Of a stretch of DNA of 64,000 nucleotides, positions 45,054 to 57,666 are shown piece by piece. A program made the translations under genes and the position numbers. The notes beneath the pieces were generated by a model. It did no database searches. It was not told the DNA's origin and worked only from the letters and a program-made list of their open reading frames with translations. This DNA comes from Benincasa hispida (Eukaryota; Streptophyta; Magnoliopsida; Cucurbitales; Cucurbitaceae), in assembly GCF_009727055.1 (NCBI RefSeq), contig NC_052359.1:15122932-15186931 (forward strand), written 5' to 3'. How positions within the stretch are numbered: the stretch's first letter is position 1; the number at the start of each line of letters is the position of its first letter.

Positions 45054-46874
45054 TGTTGGGTTTTATGTCCTAAAACTCGTGGTTTGTAAACAATAAATTT
45101 ATTCTGTTATTCAATAAAATTATTATTGAATATATGAATTGCTCATTTCATTTTAGAAAAAACCTAAATCCAATAAACTAAGATCAATGAATATTACATG
45201 AGTACTTGGACTTTATGTGGAGACATAAGAGTGGATCAAGTTCGAGTAGATAACCAAAATGGTCTATAGTATACGGATAAGGTCGGGTACCTTATTCTGG
45301 GGACATTATTGGATGCGGCCAATCTTGATTCATTCATGTGGAAACATGCGAGTGGGGGCATCATATGCAAAAAGTTTGTATAGGACCGAACCAAGAAATA
45401 AGTCACACTTACTTTATAATGCTATTTACTGTTTATGACTGACTATTTCAAAGTGATGGCTAGGTAACTTGACCTTGATCCTGAGCTAACTATGAACTCC
45501 TTATTATTCGGGATTATCCTTAGATTTTCATGGGCGAAGGTTAGCTCAACAACGTCGGCTTAATAAGCCTCCTATTTCAGGAATAAGATCGGGTAGATAG
45601 CTGGGGATATAGGATGTAAGATGGAATTCACTTTGCAATTCACTCTTACCCACTTTTAGGGATAGTAGAGAGGTTGTTCCCTTAAGTGCTAACTCTGGGT
45701 CTTGAACAAGGGGCCTTACCCTCTCATTGGCCCATGAGGGACTCGGTTTAGTGATTGGATCACAAACCAATTGTTCAGAGGATCAATCGGACTTAAAGAA
45801 CAAGATGTAATCTCGAAGGTAAAATAGCTTTTGACCCAACTGTTATTGCAAACAACTTGTGAAAGGTCGACTTACTGATTATGGTTATATCGAGTGGATA
45901 GAAATATATTTACAGTGAAGGGAGTACAACTACTGGACTTTAGTGAGTGACTCGGTAATTAACGAATGTTGGTTAATTAAGTTAAAAAGTTTAGCTGGTT
46001 AATCTCAGATCGTCGGAGCCCATGATCTGTAGGTCCATTTGATCCCCCTACTAGCTCACAAATGGATTAAACTTAGAATAGTGTGATGAGTAAATTTAAA
46101 GCGTTCAAATTCAATTTAAGGGAATCAGTAATTATATACGATATAATTACACGTTTAATTATCGAATCAAACAAAATTTGAGAATTGGATAATATTTGAA
46201 TTTGATTTAAATATTAAATACATGAATAGGGATTCATGATTGTGGAATTGGTGGTGTAAATAATTTAATATTGGATATTAAATTATTTAAATTAATTATA
46301 TTTAAAAAATTAGAAGTTTGAATTTTATGAAAATTCAAATATCAAATTCAACCTTTTTTTTAATTTAATTTAATTTCTAAAATTTTAAATTGAAAAAATT
46401 GAATTTTAATTTAAAAATTATAAAAATTTCCCTAAGTGAATTATTCCTACTTTGAACACCAAATATTCCATTTAGCCTAAATGTTTGAGGTGTCCTCATG
46501 TTATTCAAAGGTATTGCATGATGAATTTGAACATGTGAGATGCAAATAAAATTATCTAGAATTTTTGTTGAAGAAGGGTTCTTCAACCTTGGAACTAAGA
46601 ACCCATCTTTTTTCTCAAATATTCCATTCAATTCCAATTCATTTTGGGTTCCACCACTAAATCTAAGGTTCTAAAGGATAGTAAGAAGATCAAATGGTGG
46701 TCTATAAGTATTTTGAATGAAGATTAAAGCTGGATTTTTAAGATTGAAGAGTTCTTCAAAGGTATATCTTCAAAACCCTATTTTTAGTTTACGAACTTGT
46801 ATGTTTCTACGCTAAAATTGATGGTAGAGTGCTTTAGATCGTTATTATATCTATTAATTGCATTCTAACTCTAA
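45054..46874 (+). mobile_element. 5' LTR, family L1 (copy R6)
   Basis: It starts TGTTGGGTTTTATGTCC at 45054, directly after the broken MULE-2 transposase. It keeps the L1 order ('ggatgcggcc' near 45310, 'gcgagtgggggcatcatatg', 'ggattatccttagattt', 'attcactcttaccca', 'gtggatagaaatatatttac'). It is followed by a primer-binding site at 46875, so it is a 5' LTR of about 1.82 kb. The last bases before the primer site no longer read CA. Confidence 0.8.
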
Positions 46875-46888
46875 TGGGTATCAGAGCA
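46875..46888 (+). other. Primer-binding site after LTR R6
   Basis: TGGGTATCAGAGCA has a single-base insertion relative to the initiator-Met tRNA complement TGGTATCAGAGC. It identifies family L1 as Ty1/copia-type. Confidence 0.75.
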
Positions 46889-47381
46889 TGATTTAAGCAC
46901 TCAATTCGTGTTAATTTTAGCTTGGTGGGTGATTTTCATAAGTTATATTAAAATGGGAGCTGATATGGATAATTTTAGTTTTTGCATTTTATTCCCCTTC
47001 AATTTAGTAATAATTATTATAATTGAGCCTTTGTTTATGGGCTTTAATGTGTGGCTAAGTGTCTTTAATTTTTTTAGAGTCAATAGAGTTACCATTTGGT
47101 TGTAATTGAAGAAAGAAGCAAGAAAAGTCAGCTGCAGAAAACCAAAAATGAAGCTATTGCAATGTAGCGTTGCAACGCTGCGTGTAGAGCGTCACAACAC
47201 TGCTCTTCAAACAGACCCAGAAACGAGACAAATTCTTTGTGGCATCGCAATAGTGGGATAAGCATCAAAATGCTGTTCATCCAATCCAGAATGTGCGCTG
47301 CACGACCTACCAACAGTTCAAGTGAACCGATTTGGCCGATTCGAGTTTTGGAGGTCCGATTTAGCCTGGTTCTGTGATAGA
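46889..47381 (+). other. Non-coding interior of the R6 element
   Basis: No gag or pol motifs are visible. 47120-47330 has repeated 'ttgcaatgtagcgttgcaac'-style phrases. A non-autonomous, large-derivative element is likely. The interior is interrupted by the solo LTR R7. Confidence 0.4.
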
Positions 47382-49240
47382 GTAAAGATGCATAAAACGA
47401 AAGCTAACAGAATCATTAAGCACTCTAATTACATTTAATTTGAGAACAGAGCATGCTAAAAATAAATTTTAAACAGAAAGATGGTTTCATTGTGTATACC
47501 TTTTGTAGATTTCCACTTGCTCCTTGCTTAATCCACGAAAATTGACTTTCAATTTCTTCAGTAGACCACCAAGAGAATCTTCTCTACTATTCTCAGCCTT
47601 GTATTGAGTGGTGGAAACACAGAATTGGGAGAGAACAAGATGGGTTTGAGAGTAAAATGAGTTTTGCATAAATTTTACAAATTTCAGATTGCATGAACTT
47701 CAAATTTTTGAAAAATGAAGTATTTAACAAGTTCAACAATACAAGCACTCATTCATTTAGCTAATTTATACTTCAATTAACACTAAATGAGTGGCCTAGG
47801 TGTTGAATTGTGAAGAAGTCCACTAAGAAAATGAAATCTTGGATAATTCCACTCAAATGTAAAAAAATTCCAAAATTTTCTATTTTTCAAATATATTTAA
47901 TTTAAAAATAAATTTAAACGTAATTTAAATTCAATATTCATTTAAAAAAAAATTGAAATTAATTTAATTAAATTAATTAAACAAATTTAATTACTTAAAT
48001 AATAATTTAATATCAAATATTAAATTAATAAAATATCTCATTCAAACATGAATCCTATTCATGTAATCAATACTTAAATCAATATTTAAATATTTTAAAC
48101 TCTCCAACTACGTTTAATTTCGATAAATTTAAACGTTAAATATATCGAATATAATTATCCAAACCCTAAATTGAAATTTGAACACTTCAATTTCACTCAA
48201 TTTTCTAATATAAGGTTTAATTTTTTACGAGTTAGAAAAAAGACCTTATGTACTTACAGATCATGAGCTCCAACAATTTGAGATTAATCGGTTAAACTCT
48301 TTAATCCGAATTAATTAATATTTTTTAACCACCGAGACATACCACTATAGGTCGATGGTTTCACTCTCCTCACTGTAGATATATTTCTATCCACTTGATT
48401 GAACCATAATCAGTAAGTAGATCCTTCACAGGTCGTTCGTATTTATAGGTAGGTCAAAATTATCGTTTTACCCCTATAAATACATCTTGCTCCTTAAGCT
48501 CCGACTGATCTTCTATTGAACAATTGATTTATAGTCCAACTAATAAACCATGTCCCTCTCGGCCATGAAAAGGCGGGGCCCATTTGTCAAGACCAAGAAT
48601 ATCCTATCAATTAACCCTAAATGGGCAGGAGTGAATTTCGTCTTGCAGGACTATGTCCCCAATTATTTATCCAACCTTATTGCCAAAATGGGAGGCTTGT
48701 TGAGCAGTGTTGTTGAATTACTCTCACCTATGCAGATCAAAGGATAATCTCGAATAAATAGGAGTTCATAGTTAGCTTAGGATTAAGATGGAGTTACCCT
48801 AAGTCATTGAATTGAAATAGTCAGTTTTAATAGTAAACGGTTGTTATAAATAAAAATAACTATTTCGTGGTCCAGTCTTATGCAAACATCTTTTGCATAG
48901 GATGCCTGCACTCGCATGTCTCCACATGAACAATTTCGGAATCACATCATTTGTATCAGTATAAAGTAGGCCGCATTCATAGTGTCCCAAAGATGAGGTA
49001 TCCAATCTCATTCATATACTTATAGACCTTTTTGGCTATATACTATAACTTGATCCTCTTTTATGTCTCTGCATAAAGTTAAAATATTAATACTATAGCT
49101 AGGAATTCGTTTATTGGATTTTATAATATAATGCAATTTCAATAACACTTTTATTGAATAAATTCTTCAACAATACTTTTATTGATAAATAGAATATGTT
49201 ACCATGATTACGAATTGCGAGTTTTAGAACATTCAAAACA
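47382..49240 (-). mobile_element. LTR, family L1 (copy R7), minus strand
   Basis: On the minus strand it begins TGTTTTGAATGTTC at 49240 and shows the L1 order of copies R2 and R3 throughout. It ends near 47382 in a block matching the R3 3' end (GAGTAAA, GATGCAT, GCTAACAGAATC). Its complete 5' end is what shows that the R2 5' end was split. The ORFs at 47487 and 48550 are inside it. Confidence 0.8.
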
Positions 49241-49632
49241 TTTTGGCCGGTTCAACCCTTTTTGGATACTTGGATGTCCGATTCGGGCGGTTCAAGTCTG
49301 ATTCAAGTTGGTTTGTGATATCCAGAAGTTTGTTTTTATCATTATTATAATAATTTAGGCTATTTGCTTGCTTTGGATGCCAAAATCGATCCATATTAGT
49401 GTATGTTTAATTATTTATGCATTATGAATGTATCTTGTAATTAAATCAATCTTGTATATGCATATGGTATGCCAATGTAGATTCAAAATCCCACCATAGG
49501 AAGCATGTATTAGGATTTCAAGTGTTTAATTTCAATAGTTATATTAAATGTTGAAATGCTTGATGTATGTTATGGACAAAAAACATGTCTAAAGTTTTAT
49601 AAGTTGTTATAAAATGGATTAGACATTTAAAA
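49241..49632. other. Unassigned spacer between LTRs
   Basis: Probably the rest of the R6 element interior ('ccgattcgggcggttcaagt' resembles 47330-47360). No gene is seen. Confidence 0.35.
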
Positions 49633-50757
49633 TGTTGAGATTTGTACCCTAAAGTCTCGTGTTCTGTAGTTTGTAAATAACTTTGTAAGAACGCTTGTGA
49701 TGTATAATACATATGATATTTACTTCATTGCTTGACTTTGAACATTTAGATATTTTTATTTTACCACAAACCAATAAACTTAATATGCCTGGTTGTCTTT
49801 ATGTAACTTAAGCATGTATTTAGTGACATACAAGTGGATCATATCTTAAGTGACAACAAAAATAGTCTGTAGTATATGGATATAGGAGGGAAACTTTATC
49901 TTGGTAACACTACGGACGCAGCCCGCTTTGTGGAATTGTTACAAATGTTGTGAATTGTCACAGATGGTCTAATATTGATCCTTCATGTAGCAGACATGCT
50001 AGCGGGGGCATCCTATACAAAGAGTTTGTATAAGACCTAACCTCGAAGTGTTAATGTCTCGTCATATAACTCCGTTCATGATTGAGACTTCACTTCACTA
50101 GGATGACCATAAGTAACATGACCTCAATCCTGAGTGAGTTAGTAACTCCTGCTATTGAGGGCGGTCCATTGATTTGCATGGGTGCGAGTGGCCAAAGTGC
50201 CAACTCAAACCTACCACTTTGGGGATTCTTCTGATTTGGGAGCTGGGAACTCAACTTCACAAGATGGAGTTCACTCCTTCCCCGAAGTAGGGATAAATAG
50301 ATAGATTGCTCTCTTAAGAGCTGATTCCAGGGCTTGAACGATGTGGTGCCATACACCTTCTCATTGCCCGATAAGTGTTCACATATAGTAGGACTATGTT
50401 GTATTGTTCATTAGAGGGATCAGTTGTACTTAAGGAGAAAGATGTAACTACAGGGACAAAATGGTAAATTGCCCTACTGTAATTACGAGCATCCGTGAAG
50501 AGTTATCGTACTGATGATTGGTTATATCCAATGGATATAGAAATATATCTATTGCAAGAAGAGTTCAATTGTCGGTCTTTAGTGAAATGTCGTAGTTAAT
50601 GGATGGTGGATATCGTGACTAAAGAGTTTAGTCAGCTATTCACGTACCGTTGGAGCTTCGAGCCATAGGTTCATAAGGTCCCCTTGGTAACTTGGATACA
50701 AGTTGAGAATCAATTTTTGGGTCAGTTTGAAATGTTCAAATTGACAAGAGGGAGTTT

Positions 50758-50834
50758 GATTATATATGGTATAATTGAACTAGTTAATTATATATGGTAT
50801 AATTGAACTAGTTAATTATATATGATATAATTAA
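50758..50834 (+). repeat. 29-bp tandem repeat in L2 copy A
   Basis: 'Attatatatggtataattga' plus 'actagttaa' repeats two and a half times. Copy B (about 52916-52968) has one unit fewer. Confidence 0.85.
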
Positions 50835-51119
50835 CTTTATGTATGAGATACATTAATTTGGAAGAAATTGGATATAAATATGATTTATATCTAGTGGAAG
50901 AAAAATAATATGATTAATATATGATATTAATTCATAAGTTATGAATATGATGTCATCACATTCATTGAACGGTTAAAAGGGTAATGGGACGACGTCTTTT
51001 CTGTTTTAATAATGGATGAGTAAGTTGAAAGATCATTTTAAGACGCATAAATAGCTTACAATGTGTTAAGCATAGGACGCATGGAAATTGTGTTGAAGTG
51101 TGTCATCGCTTAGAAAATC

Positions 51120-51430
51120 TATGCCTATACGATAGTGCCTGAATGTTCGTTTACCTATACGATAGTGCTAAGCGATCGTTTAACGATTAGACTCGCGCGC
51201 GCTATTTACTAAACGATCGTTTACCTTTTCGTAAGCAATCATTTAGTGCCCGATATTTACTAAATGATCGTATAGCCGATCGCTTAGTTTTTCTCACGAT
51301 TGTTTAGACGATCGCTTACCTTTTCCTACACGATCGTTTAGACGATCGCTTATCTTTTCCTACATGATCGTTTAGACGATCGCTTACCTTTTTCCTACAA
51401 AATTGTATACTTTACCTAAGCGATCAAGCA
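51120..51430 (+). repeat. CGATCG array inside L2 copy A
   Basis: A chain of CGATCGTTTA and CGATCGCTTA units joined by 'ccttttcctaca' (period about 44 bp in its best part, 51290-51390). The array lies 370-680 bp before the LTR end, in what should be the promoter part of the LTR. It resembles the MULE-1 arrays. Confidence 0.85.
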
Positions 51431-51800
51431 TTTTGTCCATACGATAGATAAGCCTATCTCTCACTTACTTGATCATTGTATACGATCCCTTTTCCTTCTT
51501 CCCTCTACCAAATCCGAACAAAGCCCACCCTTTGGATTCTCACTCCAAGAATATCGAGGACTCTGATTGGTGGTGTCATCTCCGTTTCTTTCTGTTCGTG
51601 TGGAGACTGTTCAAGGTAGACGATTGGGTTTTGCTGAGCAATAGCTTACTGTCTTAGAAAAAGCGAGATTTGCTGTGAAGGAGAAGCCTTCAACTGGTAT
51701 GATCTTTCGATCTTCTTAGCATTATGAATGCATTTTAGTATGTTTGAATGTATATGTGGAAATTCTGTCACAATGAATTGGAAAGATCCGCTTCTGCTCG

Positions 51801-52104
51801 TAGGTACTCTTGAAAGATTCACTCGTAATCACCCAATGAGTAGTATATCGTCTACATGGAATACTAAGAAAGCTATTAAACTGTTGACTATCTTCTTATA
51901 AACACATGATATTAGTCTCGGAATGATTTCTCGATTGATCAGACGATCCTTTCAGTTGACCCCTTCTCTCCCACTTTTCTCTCTCACTTCACACCTTGGA
52001 ATGCACCGTTCTTATAGAGAGAGGCGCTTTCACATATTTTTAACCTGAAATGGCAAATCGATGATCCGTGTATCCGTTTACGAAGGCTCTCATGGCTACA
52101 GTGT
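51801..52104. other. Spacer between L2 copies A and B
   Basis: About 300 bp of unrecognised sequence, GC-richer than the flanks, with no supported frame. Confidence 0.4.
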
Positions 52105-53869
52105 TATGACTTGTCACAGATAGTATGATCCTGATCATTCGTATAGTGAACATGTGAGCAGGAGCGTTATATACAAAGAGTTTGTATAAGACCTGACCTC
52201 GAAGTGTTAACGTCTCGTCATATAACTTCGTTCATGACTGAGACTTCACTTCACTAGGATGAGCATAGGTAACATGACCTCAATCCTGAGTAAGTTGGGA
52301 ACCCCTACCATTGAGGGTGATCATTTGATTTGTATGGGTGTGAGTGGCCAGAGCGCCGACTCAAACCTACAACTTTGGGATCCGTCTGATTTGGGAGCTG
52401 GGAACTTAGCTTCACAAGATGGAGTTCACTCCTTCCCAAAGCAGGGGTAAGTAGATAGATTGCTCTCTTAAGGGCTGATCCTGGGGCTTGAACGATATGG
52501 CGCCACACACCTTCTCATGGCCCGAGAGGTATTCACACATAATAGGACTATGTTGTATTGTTCATTAGAGGGATTAGTGATACTTAAGGAGAAAGATGTA
52601 GCTATAGGGGCAAAACGATAAATTGGCCTTCTGTAATTATGAGCACCTGTGAAGGGTTATCGTACTGATGATTGGTTATATCCAATGGACAGAGAAATAT
52701 ATCTATGGCAAGAAGAGTTCAACTGTCGGTCTTTAGTGGAATGCCTGGTAGTTAACAGATGGTGGATAGCGTGACTAAAGAGTTTAGTCAGTTATTCACG
52801 TACCGTTGGAGCTTCGAGCTATTCACGTCCATAAGGTCCCTTTGGTAGCTTAGATACAAGTTGAGAGTCAGTTTTTGGGTCAATTTGAAATGTTCAAATT
52901 GACAAGAGGGAGTTCTATTATATATGATATAATTGAACTAGTTAATTATATATGATATAATTAACTTTATGTATGAGATACATTAATTTGGTAGAAATTG
53001 GATATAAATATGATTTATATCTTGAGGAGGAAAAATAATATGATATTAATTCATAAGTTATGAATATGATGTGATCACATTCATTGGATGGTTGAAAGAG
53101 TAATGGAACGACATCTCTTTTGTTTTAATAACAGATGAGTAAGTTAAAAGATCATTTTGAGACGCATAAATAGGTCACGGTGTGTTAAGCATGGGACGCA
53201 CAGACATTGTGTTAAAGTGTGTCATCGCTTAGAAAATACGTGCCTATATGATAGTGCCTAAACGATCGTTTTCCTATACGATAGTGCTAAGTGATCGTTT
53301 AACGATTACACCCGCCGATCGTTTACCTTTTCCTAAGCGATCGTTTAGCACCCGATATTTACTAAATGATCGTATAGAGGATCGCTTAATTTTTTTACAC
53401 GATCGTTTAGATGATTGCTTACCTTTTCCTACACGATCATTTAGACGATCACTTACCTTTTTCCTACACGATCGTATACTTCACCTAAGCAATCAAGCAT
53501 TTTGTCTATACGATAGACGAGCCTATCTCTCACTTGCTTGATCATTGTATACGATCCCTCTTCCTCCTTCCCTCTACCAAATCCGAACAAAGCCACCCCT
53601 TTGGATTCTCACTCCAAGAATACTAAGGGCTCTAAGTGGTGATTTCATCTCTGTTTTCTTCTGTTTGTGTGGAGACTTTTCGAGGTAGACGATTGGGTTT
53701 TGTTGAGCAATAGCTTACCGTCTCAGAAAAAGCGAGATTTGCTTTGAAGGAGAAGCCTTCAACTGATATGATCTTTCGATCTCATTAGCATTATGAATGC
53801 ATTTTAGTATGTTTGAATGTATATGTAGAAATTCTGTCACAATGAATTGGAAAGATTCACTTCCGCTCA
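52105..53869 (+). mobile_element. 5'-truncated LTR, family L2 (copy B)
   Basis: Closely follows copy A from 'tgatcctgatcattcgta' to 'cacttccgctca', including the array at 53230-53525 and the trailing 'taggtactcttgaa'. The first about 320 bp of the LTR are absent. The copies share their order throughout and differ by scattered substitutions and small gaps. Confidence 0.8.
53230..53525 (+). repeat. CGATCG array inside L2 copy B
   Basis: Same units as copy A ('acgatcgtttagatgattgc', 'cttaccttttcctacacgat') with slightly different unit number. The ORF at 53248-53541 (FPKRSFS-type repeats) is a translation of the array, not a gene. Confidence 0.85.
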
Positions 53870-54965
53870 TAGGTACTCTTGAATTAGAGTTTCTTCATAA
53901 AATCTATAACAAAGATAAGATGCATGCTCACCTAGGATTAACAAATAACAACTTGTTTTAATAGTTAAAATAGGTTGTTATCTTGTAAAATTCTGGTTAC
54001 AAACTCAACTGGTCTATAATCCTATCTAAGTTGGAGGTATTTAAGTTGACGGTTTACGGAACACCTGCTACCTGGGAATTATAGCAGAATAGCTGAGCGT
54101 TGTTAACTCGGTTTTATGGACATGCATGAGTAATGTGAGGTTTTATGGTTTATCACCTAGACATTATAAGTTAAATCAAAATATAAATATTATACTTGGA
54201 AAATCACCTAGACTTAGGTTGTTTTATTAGTCGGAATATACCTAAGTAAATATTTACCCAAAATAAATAGAACACTTTAGTGGGAGATTAATAACATATA
54301 CAATATTCTTGAAATTAGATAACATAACACAAATTAATAAATAAAATTAGTATTTATGAGATTAATTTTGAAAAACCAATAAAACGTAATCGAGTTAAAC
54401 GAGATCTTAATTGTTAAATTATCTATCTAAGGTCAACCAAGGATTCAAAGCTGAAAATTTTTTAATTTGTGAACCAAGTAGAAATCTATCAACTCTAGGA
54501 CTATTAATATATTTTATAGACTAAAATTTAAAAATAAAAATATAGCATAAATTATAGAAAGTACCCCTAACTTTAACTTTAAAACTTTTAATTCTAACCC
54601 TTCAAATCTTGAAGTTAGGTTCAAAACAACTTTAGGATAATTATGCATGAGAATTCATAGTTTGATCTAGGTACTAATTATGTTAACACATACATGGAAA
54701 AAAATAATAGTAATTAATAAAATGATGCATTAATAAACAATTTTTGTAAAGTCTTTTTCCTTCTCTCACCTCTAAATTTTGCCAATCTCAACTCCCAAAT
54801 TTACTTCTCCTATGTGTTTAAACTATCAAGTTGCTAATTAAGCGACAACAAGGCACATGCACAAACTTCTACCACCATAAATTTATCAACAAAATTCTTT
54901 AATCGTTGTCTTAAAAAAATTAAATGAATTCAAAATTTAAAGATTAAATTGAAACTATAGCCTAG
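53870..54965. other. AT-rich unassigned spacer
   Basis: No frames, RNA genes or known repeat blocks were recognised. 'atcacctagac' occurs twice (near 54155 and 54205). Confidence 0.45.
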
Positions 54966-55690
54966 TTTTGAACCCATAAGCCTATGTAATGTTGTCTATA
55001 AGTTGATCTCCAAGTCTTTGTCCAATTGGATGAAGAAATTTATTGATGATATTATTTCTCGAAACCAATTTGCACTCATTTCAGGCAGATTGATCTCCGA
55101 TAATGTGCTTATGGGATTTGAGTGCTTTCATACCCTCAACTCTGAAAGGCATGGAAAATCGAGAGCCTTGGCACTGAAACTTGACCCGAGTAAAGCCCAC
55201 AATAGGGTTGAGTGGTATTTTCTTTAGAAGCTTATGGCTAAGCTAGGATTCTCGCAGGGTTGGATCATTAGGGTATGGCCTGTGTGAAATCTGTGAGTTT
55301 TTCGATGCTTATTAATGGGTCTCCCACTACGGTTTTCTATTCTGAAAGAGGCCTTTGACAGGGGTTCCTCTATCTCCATATTTGTTCCTTCATTGTGTTA
55401 AAGGTCTCTTGGCAATGCTTTTCAAGCAGGAATCATTGAAAAAGTTTCAAGGGATGAAGATCATCAAGTTTTGACCCTCCATCTCCCACTTATTATTATT
55501 ATTATTATTATTATTATTTTGTTGTTGATAGCTTAATGTTTTGCAGGCCTTCGGAGAACGATAACAAGCAATAAAAGAGATTCACAATGCTTATGAGCGG
55601 GCATCAGGACAAATCATCAATCAGTCGAAGTCAGCTTGCCTCTACGAAAAAGAAATTGAAACTATTCCATGTTTGAAATCAACCCGTAGG
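54966..55690 (+). pseudogene. LINE reverse transcriptase fragment
   Basis: The frame at 55003-55227 gives ISKSLSNWMKKFIDDIISRN, QFALISGRLISDNVLMGFEC and LKLDPSKAHNRVEW, the start of a plant LINE (non-LTR) reverse transcriptase. Further pieces in other frames include GVPLSPYLF near 55365 and a VVDSLMFCR remnant of the FADD active-site box after an (ATT)n microsatellite. Normal elements read KAYDRVEW and FADD here, so both sites are altered. It is truncated on both sides and joined at about 55690 to an LTR fragment. Confidence 0.85.
55488..55520. repeat. (ATT)n microsatellite in the LINE fragment
   Basis: About ten ATT units, followed by 'ttgttgttgat'. A similar (ATT)n plus TTTTGTTGTTGAT occurs at 37552-37588. 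Confidence 0.9.
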
Positions 55691-56725
55691 TGGAAGATAT
55701 TTTGATACATTATGTAGTTTAATGAGAGAGATAAGTATTTCAATATGATTCAAGTATTTATTATAGGAATATGATTCATATAAAAACTATATATTAAGAT
55801 TAAGTGAAATATGATTAATATTAAATTTATATAGTTTTATGAGAGAAATGAATATTTGAACATGATTCGAATATTAATTATGTGAATATGACTCATATAG
55901 AAACTATATGCTAAAACTAATATGAATAAGATTCATATTAAATTTATATAGTTTTATGAGAGAAATAATTATTTGAATGTGATTCAAATATTAATTATAT
56001 GAATGTGATTCATATAAAAACTAAATGCTAAAATTAATATGAATATGATTCATATTAATATTATAAGTTATTTGAGAGAATAACACACTATAGGTTATAT
56101 TATATGTAATATAACATATAGTTTAAATATATATTAAAATGGTTAATATATATTAAATTCAATTTTTTTTAATTTGAATTTAAATTAATCACTCCATTTG
56201 GGAGTTATTCTCTCAAAATTGACTAAAATAAAACTGGGGAGTTAATTTTGGCGAAGGTGGTTGGTTGAACGTGAAAGGGTTTCACGTATCATCTTCATTT
56301 CTTCCGTAGATCTCTCTAGGTTACTACATTGTGTGATCTTCTTAGAAAAATTCTCTAAAGCTCTCATCATCTCCCTTTTCATCAAAATTGATCATTAGAA
56401 GTCCACAACTCTCTATTATTATCGTCTTTAAAAATAATGAGGAATACCTCGTGTGGTGTCCTCTTCTGTACGTTGAGTTTGTGGTTGCAGATTTGGGAGA
56501 TCGAGAGAACAAGTTCGTATTTGTGCTGTAGAGAGGAAGCAAGAAGATGGTATTCTTCAACGGTATGTGATATCCTATCTCTTATTTCTTCTCTGTATTC
56601 TACAGGAGTATGCATGTTTAGTAGATATGTTTATCGAGGTTTCCGTTGTCTCTGAATTTTTATTGTTCTGTAGAACAAAATTGAAGACAAATACGTTCAA
56701 TTGCTTCCGCTGTGGGTATTCAAAA
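55691..56725 (+). mobile_element. 3' half of an L2-like LTR
   Basis: 55720-56060 repeats the 'ttttatgagagaaa' - 'gattcaaatattaattat' block of R5, and the rest continues to 'cttccgctgtgggtattc' at about 56715, comparable to the L2 LTR ends near 51795 and 53865. GGGTATTCAAAA may be a worn primer site. ORFs at 56342-56776 are inside it. Confidence 0.6.
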
Positions 56726-56734
56726 TCCCTTCAA

Positions 56735-57620
56735 GCTATACAAGAAGAAATTCACTCTTTCCCGTTTTTAGAGTAAGTAGATGAATTGTTCTTTTAATAG
56801 CTGATTTCGGGTCTTGAACAATGAGGTCTCACCCTCTCACTGGCCCAAGAGGGATTAGTTTATAGTTGAACTATGAACTGTTTGTTCATTAGAGAGATCA
56901 TTGGTACTTAAGAAGTTATATGTAACTACAAGGGTAAAACGGTAATTTGAACCAATTGTAGTTACGAGCAATTTGTGAATGGTCGATTTACTGTTGATTG
57001 GTTATATCCACGGACACAGAAATATATCTACAGTCCGAAGAGTGCAACTGTGGGTCTTTAGTGGAATGACTTGTAGTTAATGAATGTTGATTAATTTAAT
57101 TAAAAAGTTTAATAAATTAATCTCGTACCATTGAAACTTCTAATTTTTAGGTCCATTAGGTTTCCTTGCTAACTCACAAATGATAAAAATAAGAATAAAT
57201 TAATTTTGGATTAATTTGAATTGTTCAAATTAAATAAGGGAATTAATTGTATGATACATTTAATATAATATATAGTTAATTATAAATTTTAATACTATAT
57301 ACAAGAGAAATAAGTATTTGAATAAGATTAAAATATTATTCATTATGAATGAGATTCATATTAAATCTATGTGTTTAGTTAATATGAATAAGATTCATAT
57401 CAAAACTACAGGTTAAGTTTATTGTGAATTAGATTCATATTAAAACTATAGTATATGAGAAGAAATACATTTGAATATGATTCAGATGTGACATTAATTA
57501 AATATATGAATTTTATGTATATTAATTTAATTATGTTAAATGGGATTTAATTTAATTTGAAATTAGATATTAATGTTAACCCCCCATCAGTTACAAAGGG
57601 AATTAATGAGAAGTTAAGAG
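56735..57620 (+). mobile_element. Internal piece of an L2-like LTR (copy R8)
   Basis: It enters the LTR order in the middle ('gaagaaattcactctttccc', 'ctcactggcccaagagggat', 'cacagaaatatatctacagt') and continues to the AT-rich 3' part with 'aagattcatat' repeats. It is truncated at both ends. Confidence 0.65.
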
Positions 57621-57666
57621 GAGTTATCTGCCCTCACATGAGTTATTTACAAAAGAGTTATGTGAT

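Larger units (their letters stand above)
49633..51800 (+). mobile_element. Full-length LTR, family L2 (copy A)
   Basis: About 2.17 kb from TGTTGAGATTTGTACCC to 'cttctgctcg'. It carries the L2 order ('tacggacgcagcccgctttg', 'gctagcgggggcatcctata', 'aaagagtttgtataagacc', 'ttcactccttccccgaag'), a 29-bp tandem repeat at 50758-50834 and a CGATCG array at 51120-51430. It is followed by 'taggtactcttgaa', also found after copy B. Short ORFs inside (50090, 51469) are not genes. Confidence 0.8.

Noticed and set aside
53248..53541. 97-codon ORF with FPKRSFS-type repeats
   Set aside because: It is a translation of the CGATCG array in L2 copy B.
49633..53869. Copies A and B as the two LTRs of one retrotransposon
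   Set aside because: Both are followed by the same leader sequence, which a 3' LTR would not be, and no coding or primer-to-tract interior lies between them.
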